Shown: positions 42,001 to 54,232 of the stretch, in pieces
Position numbering within the stretch: position 1 is the first letter of the stretch
How the letters are laid out: every line of letters begins with the position of its first letter
NCBI RefSeq assembly: GCF_020283565.1
Contig: NC_060060.1
Span: 26,722,001 to 26,786,000, forward strand
DNA length: 64,000 nucleotides
From: Trifolium pratense
Taxonomy: Eukaryota > Streptophyta > Magnoliopsida > Fabales > Fabaceae
Reading direction: 5' to 3'
Notes under the pieces: generated by a model
Databases searched by the model: none
Seen by the model: only the letters and a program-made list of their open reading frames with translations
Told to the model about the DNA's origin: nothing
Made by a program: the position numbers and the translations under genes

Positions 42001-44127
42001 TTGTTCTAGACTTTCAGTATAGAATTTTATTTCTTGTTAAACTGGCCACACAAATCTTCCATTAGCAATTCATTTTGTTTAGCACCAATAGGTAATAGTT
42101 TCTTTTCAATAATTTTTATTTGATATAGTAAGAATAATCAAGCTGTATTTCTCTTATATCTTGTAAAGCTTAAATTTGGATATTAGTATAATGAAATCCA
42201 CATAGTATCACTGCTAGCACAACATTGTTGTTTTTGTGACGAGATCTGCCAGCAAATACCAGACATGACGAGTGATTTCGACCACTGTTTGCTGAAGCTT
42301 TTACTATTAACTTCGATATTTGTTCTTGAATGTGAAACTGTTTTAAATGCAATATTGTGATACTATGTTAAGAGTCAATTCCTCAGGGAAGATAACTAGA
42401 ATTACTGATCATGTTTGATTTAAATATGCCTTAATATGTATTTAAAAAGTATCTCCAAGTACATCACCCTTTGTTTAGAGTGCAATAGAAGGAATTTATA
42501 ATTCGTTTGTTCTTTGTGTTCTCTAAGTACTTCTTACATTATAACTTAGAGACGTCTTGATATCTCATTGAAATGTTCTTTCTAAATCATAAAATACTCT
42601 ACGGAAATAATCATGTATATGCTGTGTTGTATATTTTTTTTGTAATTGTCAAAGAATGAACCAGTGGTGCTATAGTGGTCGCAATTTGTTGGATTGTTTT
42701 AGCATGCTTGTGCATCAGTATTACATGTTCAATAATTGACATTCGTGCAGGGAAGCTTATCAGGACAAAGACAAGGACAGCCAGTATTTATCACCAAACT
42801 CGAAGTATGTTCTCATCTGTGAGATTTTATATATATATATATATATATATTACATCTTTTAATCTATTTCAGCTCTGCTTTTTTATTTTTCCAGCCTACT
42901 GTCATTTCCCTGTATAGCCTTTGAAGTCTCATTCTTAACAATTGCAATTGATGTAATTATGTGGACACTGTGTAGTTCTTTGACATGTAATCCTGATGCA
43001 TTATTTCTCTGTGGCAGGGTTACAGGAGTTCTTCTGCATCTGAATCGTAAGTTTCAGAAGTTGTATTATCTCTTCTCAAAATACTAGACTACATTGAAGT
43101 TTATAATACAATTGCCGCAAAATTATTATTAGCATTTGATGTTGGGTTGATTTTTAAACTTTAGAGTCAAAAGAATTTATGCTTTGATATTGTTATAGAT
43201 AAGGAAAGTAGTATTTCAACAAAATGTTTTGCTTGGGACAATTTTCTTAGCACTGATTAACTTCGATTGATAATTTATGCTTAGATATTTTTATATAAAA
43301 ATAGAGAAATATTATAAGGGTAAATACAACAGAAGACAAGCTATCTTCCAAACGAAAACACGGTGAAGAAAATAAACTTTAAACCCCCATATGAACTGAC
43401 AAAGCAACCTCTCTCATCAATTTATTACCAAGGGTCCATTTGATTAAACTTTAGCTTGAAATAGTGATTTTCCTATTGTGCATAAATGGCTTATTTTTTA
43501 AGAGATTCTATGTGTAGTATAACCTATTTTTGTTTGGTTACAAAATAAAACATGTTATTTTAAGAGAAAATAATAAACAAATAAACTTTAAGTCAATAAT
43601 GTGTCACATTGCGTAAATTTTCCGGTTGAGTTTATTGTTATACTCTCCGCCTTATGATTTGGCATGTCATTCGTTCCGGACACAACAAATCCTTGCTTTC
43701 TGTGTAGGAGCATTCTGTTTTGCCTGTCAATGGAAGTGATAATAGTTCTGTGGTTTGTCACTTCTTGCAATTCTGTCTGTTTGAAAAATCAATTCAGTTG
43801 GAAAAGAAAAATGATTTGCTTGCAAATGATTTAGCAGTGTTCAGTGTCGCCATGGCGTTATAGCATGGCAGATTTTGTGTCTGCTGCAATAGGCCGCAGC
43901 ACCTATTATTCCCGCCATGTTTCTATCATAGGCAGCAATGGCATGTTTATATGGCGGATTGGTGGCTGACTGCCATAATCCACCATCCGTCATTGATAAC
44001 ACTGGCAGTGTTAAAAGCATACCAATGGTGGCTGCAATTGAATAATAAATAAAAGCATTCTCTGCACTAGAGGTCACTGAATACTTCTGGGGTGCCCTAC
44101 TTCATTCAAATCATTAAACTTAAATTG

Positions 44128-44181
<54 letters not shown>

Positions 44182-46137
44182 TGTTTTATTAAATGACATT
44201 TGGTTTAATGCTCACTCAACACCTTTTAAGAATATTTCATATAATCCAAATTCAGCACTAAAACTCATCTGCAATAAAAATTAGTAGAAATTCCACTCTT
44301 AATTCTGGCATTACTGACAAAATAATGCCACAATTAAGAGTTTTAGTGGCATTACTTCCTACAATTTCATTGCAATTACCGAGTCTGTATTGGATTTCTA
44401 TGATTTTGACTTCCTTATCTGACCAAATCATATCATCAAATATTTTATATCCTCTTAATTATTTCGACTCACTAACATATGCGATACTACTTTTATCGAT
44501 CTCAGACTTGCAGCTAACTGGCCTCCTGTTATGCAAATAGTTCGGCTTATATCTCAGGATCACATGAATAACAAGTATGTCCTTATTTCAATTTGTATTA
44601 TTTTAATATGTATTGGTCTCTTTAGGTTTATTTTGTTCCTAGAATTTTGTTCTGTAGCTGTGCTAATTTTGTATGATATGATTAGACAATATGTAGGAAA
44701 GGCAGATTTCCTAGTTTTTCGGGCAATGAATCCGCATGGTTTTCTTGGTCAGCTGCAAGAAAAGAAGCTGGTAGGTTATTTGTGAGTTTCTAGTTTAGTA
44801 TTTCTTTCCATTATTTAAACACCCTTGTCTAAAATTCATGTTGCACCTGTACCCGGTACTCATCGGATACCGGTAAGTAATTTTTCTATTATATTGTATA
44901 TTATTATGCTCCTACTTTTCACTATATAATCATTTATTTATAAGACTCCTGTTATGTAAATATACTATTTTTATCGTAATTTTCATGAATATGTATTTTT
45001 TTTTTTTCTGAACTTTATTTTGATTTGAGATATAGTATATTATGAGAGACATTTTGTTATATCTTTTTTTGGTAAATGTTATACTTATGAAATACATTTA
45101 TTTGTATACTATTGACATATTACCTTAGTTTTTCAAAAAATCTCGTATAATGTACAGTACTGTACCCGTGTCCACGTGGCCCTTTTCTTATATAAGGTAG
45201 TTTTTGTAGTTAGACTGTCAATGTTTTCCTGAATAAATGAAATTAGGTGTGATACTGTGAGCATCTCAACTCAACAACTCGATTCCTGTTGGTCCTGAAT
45301 TAATAATAAATCTTGTGACCGATAGAATATTAATTCCACAATACTCAACAGTAGAGTTACTTGGTTTGGTTATCTCCTTATTTCTCCAGGTTACACCCGT
45401 ATTACTTGTCGACAATATGGCTGTGAACCATTTATTTCATCTTTTTACAAGATAAATTTTGTGGTCTTATCAATATATTATTTAATTTCAGTGTGCAGTT
45501 ATTCAATTGCCATCACAGACGTTGCTACTATCTGTTTCTGACAAAGCCTGCCGCTTGATTGGGATGCTTTTTCCTGGGGTAACATATAGTTGTTGATTCT
45601 TCGTTGTCTATTTTATTTGATCGATGACACCTTTATTTATTTACTTGAAACCTTGAATGCAAGCAGGATATGGTTGTATTTAAGCCACAATTGTCCAGTC
45701 AGCAGCAGCAACCAATGCAACAGCAACAAATGCAACAGCACCAGCAGATGCAATCGCAACAGCAGCATCTTCCACAATTGCAGCAGCAGCAGCAGATGCA
45801 GCAACAGCTACAACAGCAACAGCAACAGCAACTTCCTCAGCTGCAACAACAGCAGCAGCAGCTTTCCCAGCTTCAACAGCAGATTCCACAAATCCAGCAA
45901 CAACAGCAACTCCCTCAACTCCAACAACAGCAGCTTTCACAACTGCAGCAGCAGCAACAACAGCTGCCGCAGTTACAGCAACTGCAGCATCAACAACTTC
46001 CTCAGCAGCAACAGATGGTTGGGGCCGGAATAGGTCAAACCTATGTTCAAGGACCTGGACGCTCACAAATGGTTTCTCAGGGACAGGTTTCATCACAAGG
46101 AGCTACAAACATTGGTGGAGGGAATTTCATGAGTTAG
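33055..46137 (+). CDS. MED25: Mediator complex subunit 25 (PFT1)
   Basis: Exons: 33055-33152, 34007-34037, 35668-35731, 36252-36382, 37626-37835, 37939-38004, 39453-39657, 40912-40979, 41087-41914, 42751-42804, 43018-43046, 44506-44574, 44686-44770, 45492-45578, 45667-46137. All introns are GT..AG. The 2496 joined bases give 831 residues, close to the ~836 of Arabidopsis MED25. The N-terminal von Willebrand A-like domain (residues 1 to ~235, starting EKQVIVVVESTAAMGPYW) docks it to Mediator. A long Gly/Ser/Asn/Gln/Met-rich middle comes mainly from exon 9. The activator-binding (ACID) domain, with YIKVWEGSLSG.. and NWPPVMQIVRLISQDHMNNK, spans residues ~555-685. A polyglutamine tail follows. 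MED25 links transcription factors, including jasmonate and light/flowering regulators, to RNA polymerase II. Introns 3 and 6 hold MITEs. Confidence 0.95.
34981..35236. mobile_element. MITE-like repeat in MED25 intron 2
   Basis: Outer sequences atattggttcaaatatga and tcatattttaaccaaatat are inverted copies. Inside, the motif agggactaaa occurs repeatedly, with the related tagtccct on the left. Such blocks are common dispersed repeats in legumes, from recall. It has no coding frame. Confidence 0.5.
38296..39350. mobile_element. Mutator-type foldback MITE in MED25 intron 6
   Basis: A 1055-bp element whose long inverted arms start GGCAAAATTACACCAGAGG and end with the complement CCTCTGGTGTAATTTTGCC. 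The arms stay alignable for about 300 bases or more, through aaatcatatgaacattcatca and its complement. Exact 9-bp direct repeats tatattata lie at 38287-38295 and 39351-39359, the duplication size of Mutator-like elements. No transposase. It sits between exons 6 and 7 and accounts for most of that intron. Confidence 0.9.
42829..42850. repeat. Short (TA)n tract in MED25 intron 10
   Basis: About 11 TA units. Confidence 0.85.
43835..44020. repeat. Dispersed repeat fragment in MED25 intron 11
   Basis: A locally GC-richer block with recurring gccat/atggc words (ccatggcg, gccatgtttc, atggcggatt, gccataatcc). It is bounded by cagtgttcagtg on the left and cactggcagtgtt on the right, which are partly inverted. 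This is consistent with an old MITE. Family not identified. Confidence 0.35.
44131..44181. repeat. (ATT)n microsatellite in MED25 intron 11
   Basis: About 17 ATT units. Confidence 0.95.
45700..46020 (+). repeat. Polyglutamine-coding CAG/CAA repeat of MED25
   Basis: The last exon encodes about 100 residues that are mostly Gln, broken by Leu, Pro and His in an LPQLQQQ / LSQLQQ rhythm. CAG and CAA codons are mixed, which limits slippage. Polyglutamine tails of variable length are typical of plant MED25. Confidence 0.95.
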
Positions 46138-49100
46138 GTCATTTTTGGATTCAGTTTCCCCAAGATTGACACAGCACAGGTTGTGTTTTGGGGATTATAT
46201 TTATTTTATATTTTGGCAGGCACATCAGTGTGAACAAGAAACTTATGTTCGTAGGGTACTAGCATGCAATCTCAAGTACTTGGCTCATAATTTATGGTAG
46301 ACAGTGATAGGCTTGGGTCATATAATAACGGTATATGGTCATACCATTTCTTTAGCCATTGAGCCATTAAAAACTGATAGGCTGTATATATTGAGAGCAT
46401 GCTATAAATTCATTGGGTGTATTATGGATACAAAGTTTAGAATATGTTAAACAACCTATATAGTTGTACAATGCAAGTCACAAATTATTGTCATTCTGTC
46501 TGTGTGGTTTTGCCTAAAGTTGATTTAACTCTGGACATCATAAAACTCAAAACAAAGGAACGATGGAGGCAAGTTGTTGCAATTTTCCAGCCATTTTCAT
46601 GGGATTTGATTTTAAGGTTTTTCTAGGCATATTCAGAACAACCATTAAAAGGGAAATATTCAATACATGCCTTCATGATAATTTCTTGTTATTGTAGGAA
46701 GGGAAAATTAATATTTTATTTTTATTTTTGGATTTGTTCACTTCTACACGTTGGTCAATTTGCTTCTTCATCCATACAACCCTCAGATTGTCGTCACCAT
46801 GACAAGTAGCCATGATTTGTTTGTATTTGGTCCTAACAAATTCTTCAACAATAGGGCCTTCTTCCCTTGTTAGCAAATAGCAATGGGATTTTTACTGCTC
46901 TGTCGAAAATGAAGATTTCCTCTACAAGAGGAAATTGAATATCGAATAGATTTAAAATAAGAGCTGAAAAGGGTAAGTTTCTTAAATTGTACCTAGACTT
47001 TGAAAGCAAAATCCTCACACTTCAACTAGTACCAGTTCATTTTAACGTTATTTATCCTGCAAATTAAGGGCAACAAGAATGCAACCATAGTGACCAAAAA
47101 GTATTAGCATATCATCCATACATACTCATACAAGTGCCAGAGCCAACTGCAATTGCAAAAAAGTCAAATAGTATTTGCTCTCTATGGAGACAATATAAGC
47201 AAACATAGATGTAAGCCGTGAGGTATATCCGCCATACAAAATTTTATTACTCGAGTTTGATGATAAAAAAATACTATGTTAGGTATGCAAAGTTCACTCA
47301 AATATTGTATGCTAAAACAAGTGCGCTATATCTTAGTAATGACGTTTTCTTGAGCACACAATAAAAAATGCACGAGGATCGGTTTGTTAGATACATGATT
47401 TTTTCAATGAATTTAAAAAATTAATTTATATTTATATATGAGACCGAAGAAAATAACTTGAAGTTTTTTCGATCTACACACAATCCTAATTACAAATTGC
47501 AAGGCTTGATTTGCCAATCGCGGGAAGGGAATTTAAATTGTGAAAATTAGAATACATACATTTTACAACAATCTTCAACATTAGCACCATATCTAACAAA
47601 AAGAAGCAAACCAAAGGATTTTAGGCTTTTAGTCACTCACACCCCCCATTAAATGATGATCAGTTGTTTTTGTCTGTTGGCCACAAAAGAGTGCATATCT
47701 AACTACAGTAGGATTCTATCATGCAAAATTCTCCTCATTAAATGAGTATGTGGGGGAATGATATTGAACTTCCAAAGCTTGGTTAAGAAGTGTCCCTCAA
47801 GGCATTCAATAGTAAGATGATAGTACTTTTCAACCAACATGAACTGCCCACCATAATATTCAATAATTTGTTTTCAAGACTAAATAAAGCCGGGTAATGG
47901 ATTAAATGTTAGATTCCTTTCATAATTACCAGCAAAAAATTTCTTCATAATTGGTCAATTATACTTTCCAGAATAATTAAGATAACTAGATATTTTAACT
48001 ACTCGTTATTTAGTAGACATGTATACAGATTTAATGATATTCGTACCCGCTAATAAGATATAAAAAAATTACTTAAATATAATTAGTTATTAAATATAAA
48101 ATAGTCTTTTAAACTTATTAGAACTTTTTTATCAACTTGTTTTGATTAGAAATGAAACTATGCATATTATTATATATATTTGTTTTTAAGAGAAATGTAT
48201 GGATAGTATTCCCTCAGTACCTTACTATAACTATAAGGAGGATATCATACTATTTACGGGTAATTCAATTCCTACAAGGACTTATTCCTGAACCTCTAAC
48301 TCATTTTAACCCTTAGTTCGACCAGTTGAACTATTCATCTCACCTTATCAATAGTAACTCACAATCTCTTGTTTTAATCTCGTATATCTATCTGACAATT
48401 GTAGACACATTTCAACCGTTGTTGGTCTTGAAATTGTCCAGTTTACCTCAATTTTGGAAGCCTATTAATGCTTAGAGAGAATGCTGAAATTGATTCAGCC
48501 TCATGCAACTTGAATCATTATAATATGTAAAAATACAAAGGAAATATTATTCCGTTACTCCCTGACCATTGAAGCTTTTTATGATATCATTTGTTACATA
48601 AGGCTTACATAGTTACATGTTAATCTCTTGAGTCCTCATCAAACCACTTAACCTACCCACTAAATAAAAGTAGGAAGTTTCTTAGTGTCCCACATATAAA
48701 GGTAAATATGATATCATATGGGAATATATTAGATCTAAAATGTGAGTACAAATTTCTAGAGCAGCAGTGTTGGATGTGAAAATGACACTAATTAGTGATT
48801 TTAAAACAGGTGAAGAGCCTGCGTCAAAAAAATAGATAAAGAGTCATTTTGATTTCCAAATTAAAATGAAACTTCGTCATATGATGTCTTATTTGTTAAT
48901 AGTTTTATGAACTAAATTGATAAAAAAAAAAATACATTTTCTAAGTAAACTAACTAACTAAAAGATACACCAGATAACCAAAATATACATATAGGTATGT
49001 TTCTATAATTTTGTTACATTCAACTACTAGTGACTTGGCTTCACACATTCATATGTTGGGTCGGAGGGGGAGCTTCACTGGATTCGAGTGTTATATTGGT

Positions 49101-49281
49101 CATTGAGCAATCTTATAAGTGACTCTAACACTATATCTTCACTCAAAACCTTAATACATTAGGTTCATGGTTCCTCTCACTTATAAAGTGTTTTACTTCA
49201 ACTCTTCCAACCAATTTGAGACTTTTTCTCACACTTGTTAGATCTCAACATCATAAACCAAATTGACTCTTACCAATTTTT
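46138..49281. other. Intergenic after MED25
   Basis: The first ~450 bases are probably the MED25 3' untranslated region (46138 to ~46600). The rest is AT-rich, with only short unconvincing frames (for example 46673-46876 minus). No gene, RNA gene or clear transposon is seen up to the SINE at 49282. Confidence 0.5.
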
Positions 49282-49474
49282 TTAGTGTAAGTCGGATATC
49301 CTCTGCTTGTAATTGTAGAGACTAATCACTCGAACTTTGTGGATTTAAATAGGTGACAAACTCTTCCTAAGAGTTTCAACGCTGTTGCATGCCCAAATCA
49401 GATATCGAACCCAGAACATTGGTTAAGCTAAAAGAGACTCGTGTCATCTCATCTAAGCTCTCTCGAGTTCACCT
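49282..49474 (-). mobile_element. SINE on the minus strand with 12-bp target duplication
   Basis: On the minus strand it reads gagagcttagatgagatgac (Box A region), then gggttcgatatc (Box B), then a body ending in a short A-run. Exact direct repeats ttaccaattttt flank it at 49270-49281 and 49475-49486. A shorter relative lies at 59590-59750 in the CLPS gene. Confidence 0.75.
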
Positions 49475-49900
49475 TTACCAATTTTTCGCCATACATTCTT
49501 ATTTATAAAGTCATTATTAAATTGTTTACCCATTTAGAAATATACGGTTACTGTCCTACTGAGTCATTATTAAATGATGTTCCATCATGATAATCATTCT
49601 CCAAGTTATTATCTTATAGCAAAAGTAATTTATAAAGTAAAACATTATTCTACAAGTTATTATTAGTTTGTTATAATGTAAGTAGTCTGAATTTGAACTA
49701 GATACACACACATTTAGTTGTTGCATGTTGGGTTATCAGTCAGACTCCTATCTTCTTGAGCAGAACATTTTAGTGCAAAAGTGGCAACCATACTATTCTT
49801 GTATTTTCATCATTAATACATTAAACATTTTTTACTATAGCTCCAAAATTCAAGAGGGTATTTTTTCTCAGCTCTGCTTTGCTTTCTAAGTTATTCAAAA

Positions 49901-52900
49901 ATGGTTTCAGCTACTTCTTCTCCCCCTTCTAAGGTGGTAAGCCTTTCAATCAAGTTTCTTTACTTTATATTGTTTAATTTTTCAATCCTATTTTTTTAAA
50001 ATTAGTGACAAAAATTAAAATATATAAAACTTAGTCACAAATTTTGTTACTAAATATTTAGATGAATAAATCAAAAGAAAAAATATTGAAATTTTTTCTT
50101 GCATATTTATACACTTACAGGAAGTAGAGTCAGAGCAAAAATGGGTGGACAATGGCAAGTCTCGCAATGCCAAATGGTGGTATTCAACTTTCCACACTGT
50201 GACAGCCATGATAGGTGCAGGTGTTCTCAGCCTTCCCTATGCCATGGCATATCTAGGATGGTAATTCAAATACAATGCAACATATACTATGGTTTTTTAT
50301 CTATCTTAATGTTTTGAAAATACAATCAAACTGGTTAGTCGGTTCAACTGATTAAATCGAGAAATGTTAGTTCATTACGGATGTATCTTAATGTCGGTTC
50401 AACTCATATGCCAAATGTTAGTCGGTTCAGAATTGAAACAAACAACTCTAAAGGATCGAAACACTATAAAGTGACGAATTTACTTTCTTGGCAGGATTCC
50501 GGGGACTTTGATGTTGTTGTTATCATGGAGTCTAACCTTAAACACAATGTGGCAAATGATTCAGCTCCATGAGTGTGTTCCGGGTACTCGTTTCGATCGT
50601 TATGTTGATCTTGGTAAACATGCTTTTGGACCAAAACTTGGACCATGGATTGTGCTACCACAGCAACTAATTGTTCAAATTGGGTGTAATATTGTTTACA
50701 TGGTAATTGGAGGAAAGTGTCTAAAGAAGTTTATGGAGATTGCATGCATCAATTGCACACAACTCAAACAGTCTTACTGGATTTTGATTTTTGGTGGCAT
50801 TCATTTCTTTCTATCTCAGCTTCCCAATTTCAATTCTGTTGCCTCTGTTTCTTTAGCAGCAGCTGTCATGTCATTAAGGTACATAATTCTTCTTCAATAC
50901 TAATATAGATTTATTATTACAATGAATTGATACAACTGAATAAAGATTTTAAACTCTTTAAGCCGGTGATTGGGGATTTGATTTATGGCTCCTACATATA
51001 TATAGAAAGAATTCAGTTCGGAGAAGAGAACTCACATGTCATCACTAAACTACGCTGGTAGAAACTTATATCATGATAACCCACCAAAAAAAATTAGATT
51101 AACTTGCAATTTTGAACCCCTTAGGAAGTTAAGTCACATGACAAGTGACTCATATATCACATCTTATGTCTTGTCACTTTGACAATGATTCACATGCCAC
51201 GTTAGCATATGTAGCAAGCCATGCTAACATGGCATGAATAACTGTGAATCATTGTCCACGTGACAAAACATGCACATGTGAGTCACTTGTCATGTGTACA
51301 TTGACTTGGTCAAAATCAGTGGAGAGTCATCCTTTTGCAAATTGGGCTAAAGTTAGGGGGACAAAATTACAAGTTTCCGACGGTTAGGGTCAGAAGTAAT
51401 ATTTTAAAAGTTAAATGAAAAAAGGATTTAATTGATATGCACCGACGGTGTAAAATAATTTTACACTGTCAACCAATACCAACCATGTTTTCCGCCACAT
51501 CACCCCACTTTCTTGATATGACATGGCAAAATAATGGTTGTTTATTGGACGATGGTGTAAAACTATTTTACACCATCGGTGCATATCAATTAAACTCATG
51601 AAAAAAATCGCAAGTTTGTAAAAGTTAGGTGACCAAAAATACAATTTAACCCAAAAAAAAAAATTATTAGTTTAAATTAACGGTAAGCTTGTTAATACAA
51701 TACAATAATTACGGTGTTACTGTTATTTTGAAAATACGAGTATATTTAATTGGAGCTAGCTTCACTTTTCAGATCCAAAAAAAAATAGTGGATTATCGGG
51801 AAAAGTATTGTTTGGATTCTTCCTGTGTGAAAAGCATAAAGAACTGACCCATGAACTCATAATTTTGTAAAGGCACTCACTAACTCTAGGTTGAAAGGTA
51901 TCAATAAATTCACCATTGATGTTATGTTTGTATATTCGTTGAAGCAGAGTCACACAATGCTAAGCTTTAAAATTCTGCTTTTGGCAGAAAAAGTCCTTTT
52001 TGCTTCATGGGTCGAATCAATTATTAAAGTAAAATATAATTGATAGTACTAATATCAATATATCATATGATAATTGATATTATTTGTTTACAAATTATTC
52101 TCTAAAACTATATGATGAGATAAATAGTTGAATTAGTATACACTATCAATATACAAAAATTTAACATATGCATTCAATTGTATCACAACATACAAAAGGT
52201 AATGTCCAAAGTTTTGCTCAGCATGACACACAAGCACAAAAAAATACTAAAAGTTATTAAATTTGAACAATTTTCTTTTCATAAATTTTTTTCCAAGACA
52301 AACAATGAACAACGGAACTGCGTGTTTTGCTTTCAATTCATCCATCTACTATAAAAAAAACTAATGAGAATCAAATCAATTTAAGGTGTGTCAAAAGAGT
52401 GTTTGACATTGCGAAGTGTACTTAAGACACGCATTCTAACCTGAAGTGTCAGTGCTGCGTTATAATAACTAATACTCTCTTGTCAATGCAGCTATTCAAC
52501 TATAGCATGGGTGGCATGCTTAGCCAGAGGTAGAGTTGAGAATGTGAGCTATTTATACAAAGAAACAAGCACAAGTGACTTAATATTCAGAATCTTCAAT
52601 GCACTTGGTCAAATTTCATTTGCATTTGCTGGCCATGCAGTAGCACTTGAAATTCAAGCAACAATTCCATCAACACCTGAAAAACCTTCAAAAATACCAA
52701 TGTGGAAAGGTGCTATTGGTGCCTATGTGATAAATGCAATATGCTATTTTCCAGTTGCACTTATTGGATATTGGGCATTTGGAAGAGATGTTGATGATAA
52801 TGTTCTAATGTCACTTGAAAGACCTGCTTGGCTCATTGCTTCAGCTAACTTGATGGTATTCATTCATGTTGTTGGAAGTTATCAGGTTTATGCTATGCCT

Positions 52901-53999
52901 GTTTTTGATTTGATTGAGAGGATGATGATCAAAAGATGGAATTTCCCTCCTGGATTGCCTCTCAGACTTGTTGCTAGATCTTCTTTTGTAGGTCAGTGAT
53001 AGATACATACGTATATAATATATCCAAAATCTATCAAGCACAAACACTTTTTGGACTAGGCGTGCTCCAATGTCGATGTGTCTGACACCGACACATATAA
53101 TCACACTGAATTATGTAATTTTCTTAATTTATTATCGGTGTCGATATGTCAGTGTTTGTGTCGTGTATAGTGTTTGTATCTGTGCTTTTTAGTCCAAAAC
53201 CATTCATGCTATCTTCTATTGTAGGTCGGCGAGAGTGATAGATATATACATACATAATATATCCAAAACCTACGAAGCACGAACGCCTTTTGAATTAGGC
53301 GTGTTCCAGTGTCGATGTGTCTGAGTGTCGATGTGTCCGACACTGACACATATAATTTACATTGAATACTATAATTTATTTAAATTATTATCGGTGTTGA
53401 TATGTCAGTATTCGTGTGATATACGGTTTCTGTATCTGTGCTTTATAGTCCAAAATCATTCATGCTATCTTCTTTTTCATCTTGTTAATTTTTTGCAGCG
53501 TTTACGCTTTTTATTGGGGTTACATTCCCTTTCTTCGGCGATCTTCTTGGCTTCTTTGGTGGATTTGGTTTTGCTCCAACTTCATATTTTGTAAGTCTCT
53601 TTCATGCAAGAATTTATTTATTCAAAACATGGAAGATCAATCATTAATTAATCTGGTCTGATGCATCAATATTTTCAGCTTCCTAGTATAATGTGGCTAA
53701 TAATCAAGAAACCAAAGAGATTTAGCATCAACTGGTTCATCAATTGGGTAAGAATTTTGAAATTAACTTGTGTATCCACATGATAAGACAAGTATTGACG
53801 TCGCTAGTCAACATCATTTATGGATGAGACTAAGACGGTATTTGATCGTTTTTTAGCCCCGAACTTTCGTTCTTGACCCTCAATTTGTGTGTTTTTTCAG
53901 GCTGCAATATACATTGGCGTATGCATTATGCTGGCATCCACGGTTGGTGGCTTCAGGAATATCATTGCTGATTCCTCAACTTATAGCTTCTACACCTAA
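49901..53999 (+). CDS. LHT1: Amino acid transporter, lysine/histidine transporter (LHT1) type
   Basis: Exons: 49901-49936, 50121-50260, 50495-50878, 52492-52991, 53499-53590, 53679-53747, 53901-53999. All introns are GT..AG. The 1320 joined bases give 439 residues, close to the ~446 of Arabidopsis LHT1. It is an AAAP-family permease with about eleven hydrophobic segments. The first holds [18 protein letters not shown] (~residues 41-58). Later segments include [20 protein letters not shown] and [19 protein letters not shown], a conserved part of the family. The C-terminus ends in [11 protein letters not shown] and a short Ser/Tyr tail. LHT1 proteins bring neutral and acidic amino acids into cells by proton symport at the plasma membrane. 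Exon 1 has only twelve codons; its ATG is the first in the leader and joins in frame. Intron 4 contains a tandem duplication that copies the splice donor region. Confidence 0.93.
51427..51594. mobile_element. MITE (TTTAATTGATATGCAC family) in LHT1 intron 3
   Basis: A clean 168-bp copy: tttaattgatatgcaccgac on the left and cggtgcatatcaattaaa on the right, with ggtgtaaaataattttacac-type palindromes inside each end. It is the best intact member of the family in this window and the reference for the copies at 15282 and 32016. Confidence 0.85.
52979..53476 (+). repeat. ~235-bp tandem duplication across LHT1 exon 4 end and intron 4
   Basis: Two diverged copies, one from about 52979 and one from about 53212, share tgtaggtc, atatatccaaaa, ggcgt.ctcca, cgatgtgtct, cgacacatataat and gtccaaaa.cattcatgcta. 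The copy includes the end of exon 4, so a second GTAG|GTC donor-like site exists at 53225. The true donor is at 52992. Confidence 0.8.
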
Positions 54000-54232
54000 A
54001 CTATATTATATTATGTCATTGCAATATCTATATAATATGTGTGTCACCTTGCAAATTATTAGAGTTAATTAGGAATGTAGGAGGGACTAGCAAGCCATTT
54101 CAATAGCCTTCTTTCTTATTATGTCATGTTAATCGAGTGAATGAATCAAGAGTTTAATTGTTGTACACTATATCTAATAATATATTGTCATATTATTTAA
54201 CGAATATAACACATTATTTATTTTATAACATA

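Noticed and set aside
45590..46033. 147-codon Ser/Asn-rich frame on the plus strand
   Set aside because: Another frame of the same MED25 polyglutamine repeat.
45680..46096. 138-codon Ala/Val-rich frame on the minus strand
   Set aside because: It is the complement of the CAG/CAA repeat of MED25 exon 15. The composition is an artefact of the repeat.
46673..46876. 67-codon minus-strand frame after MED25
   Set aside because: Short, with no splice partners and no recognisable domain.
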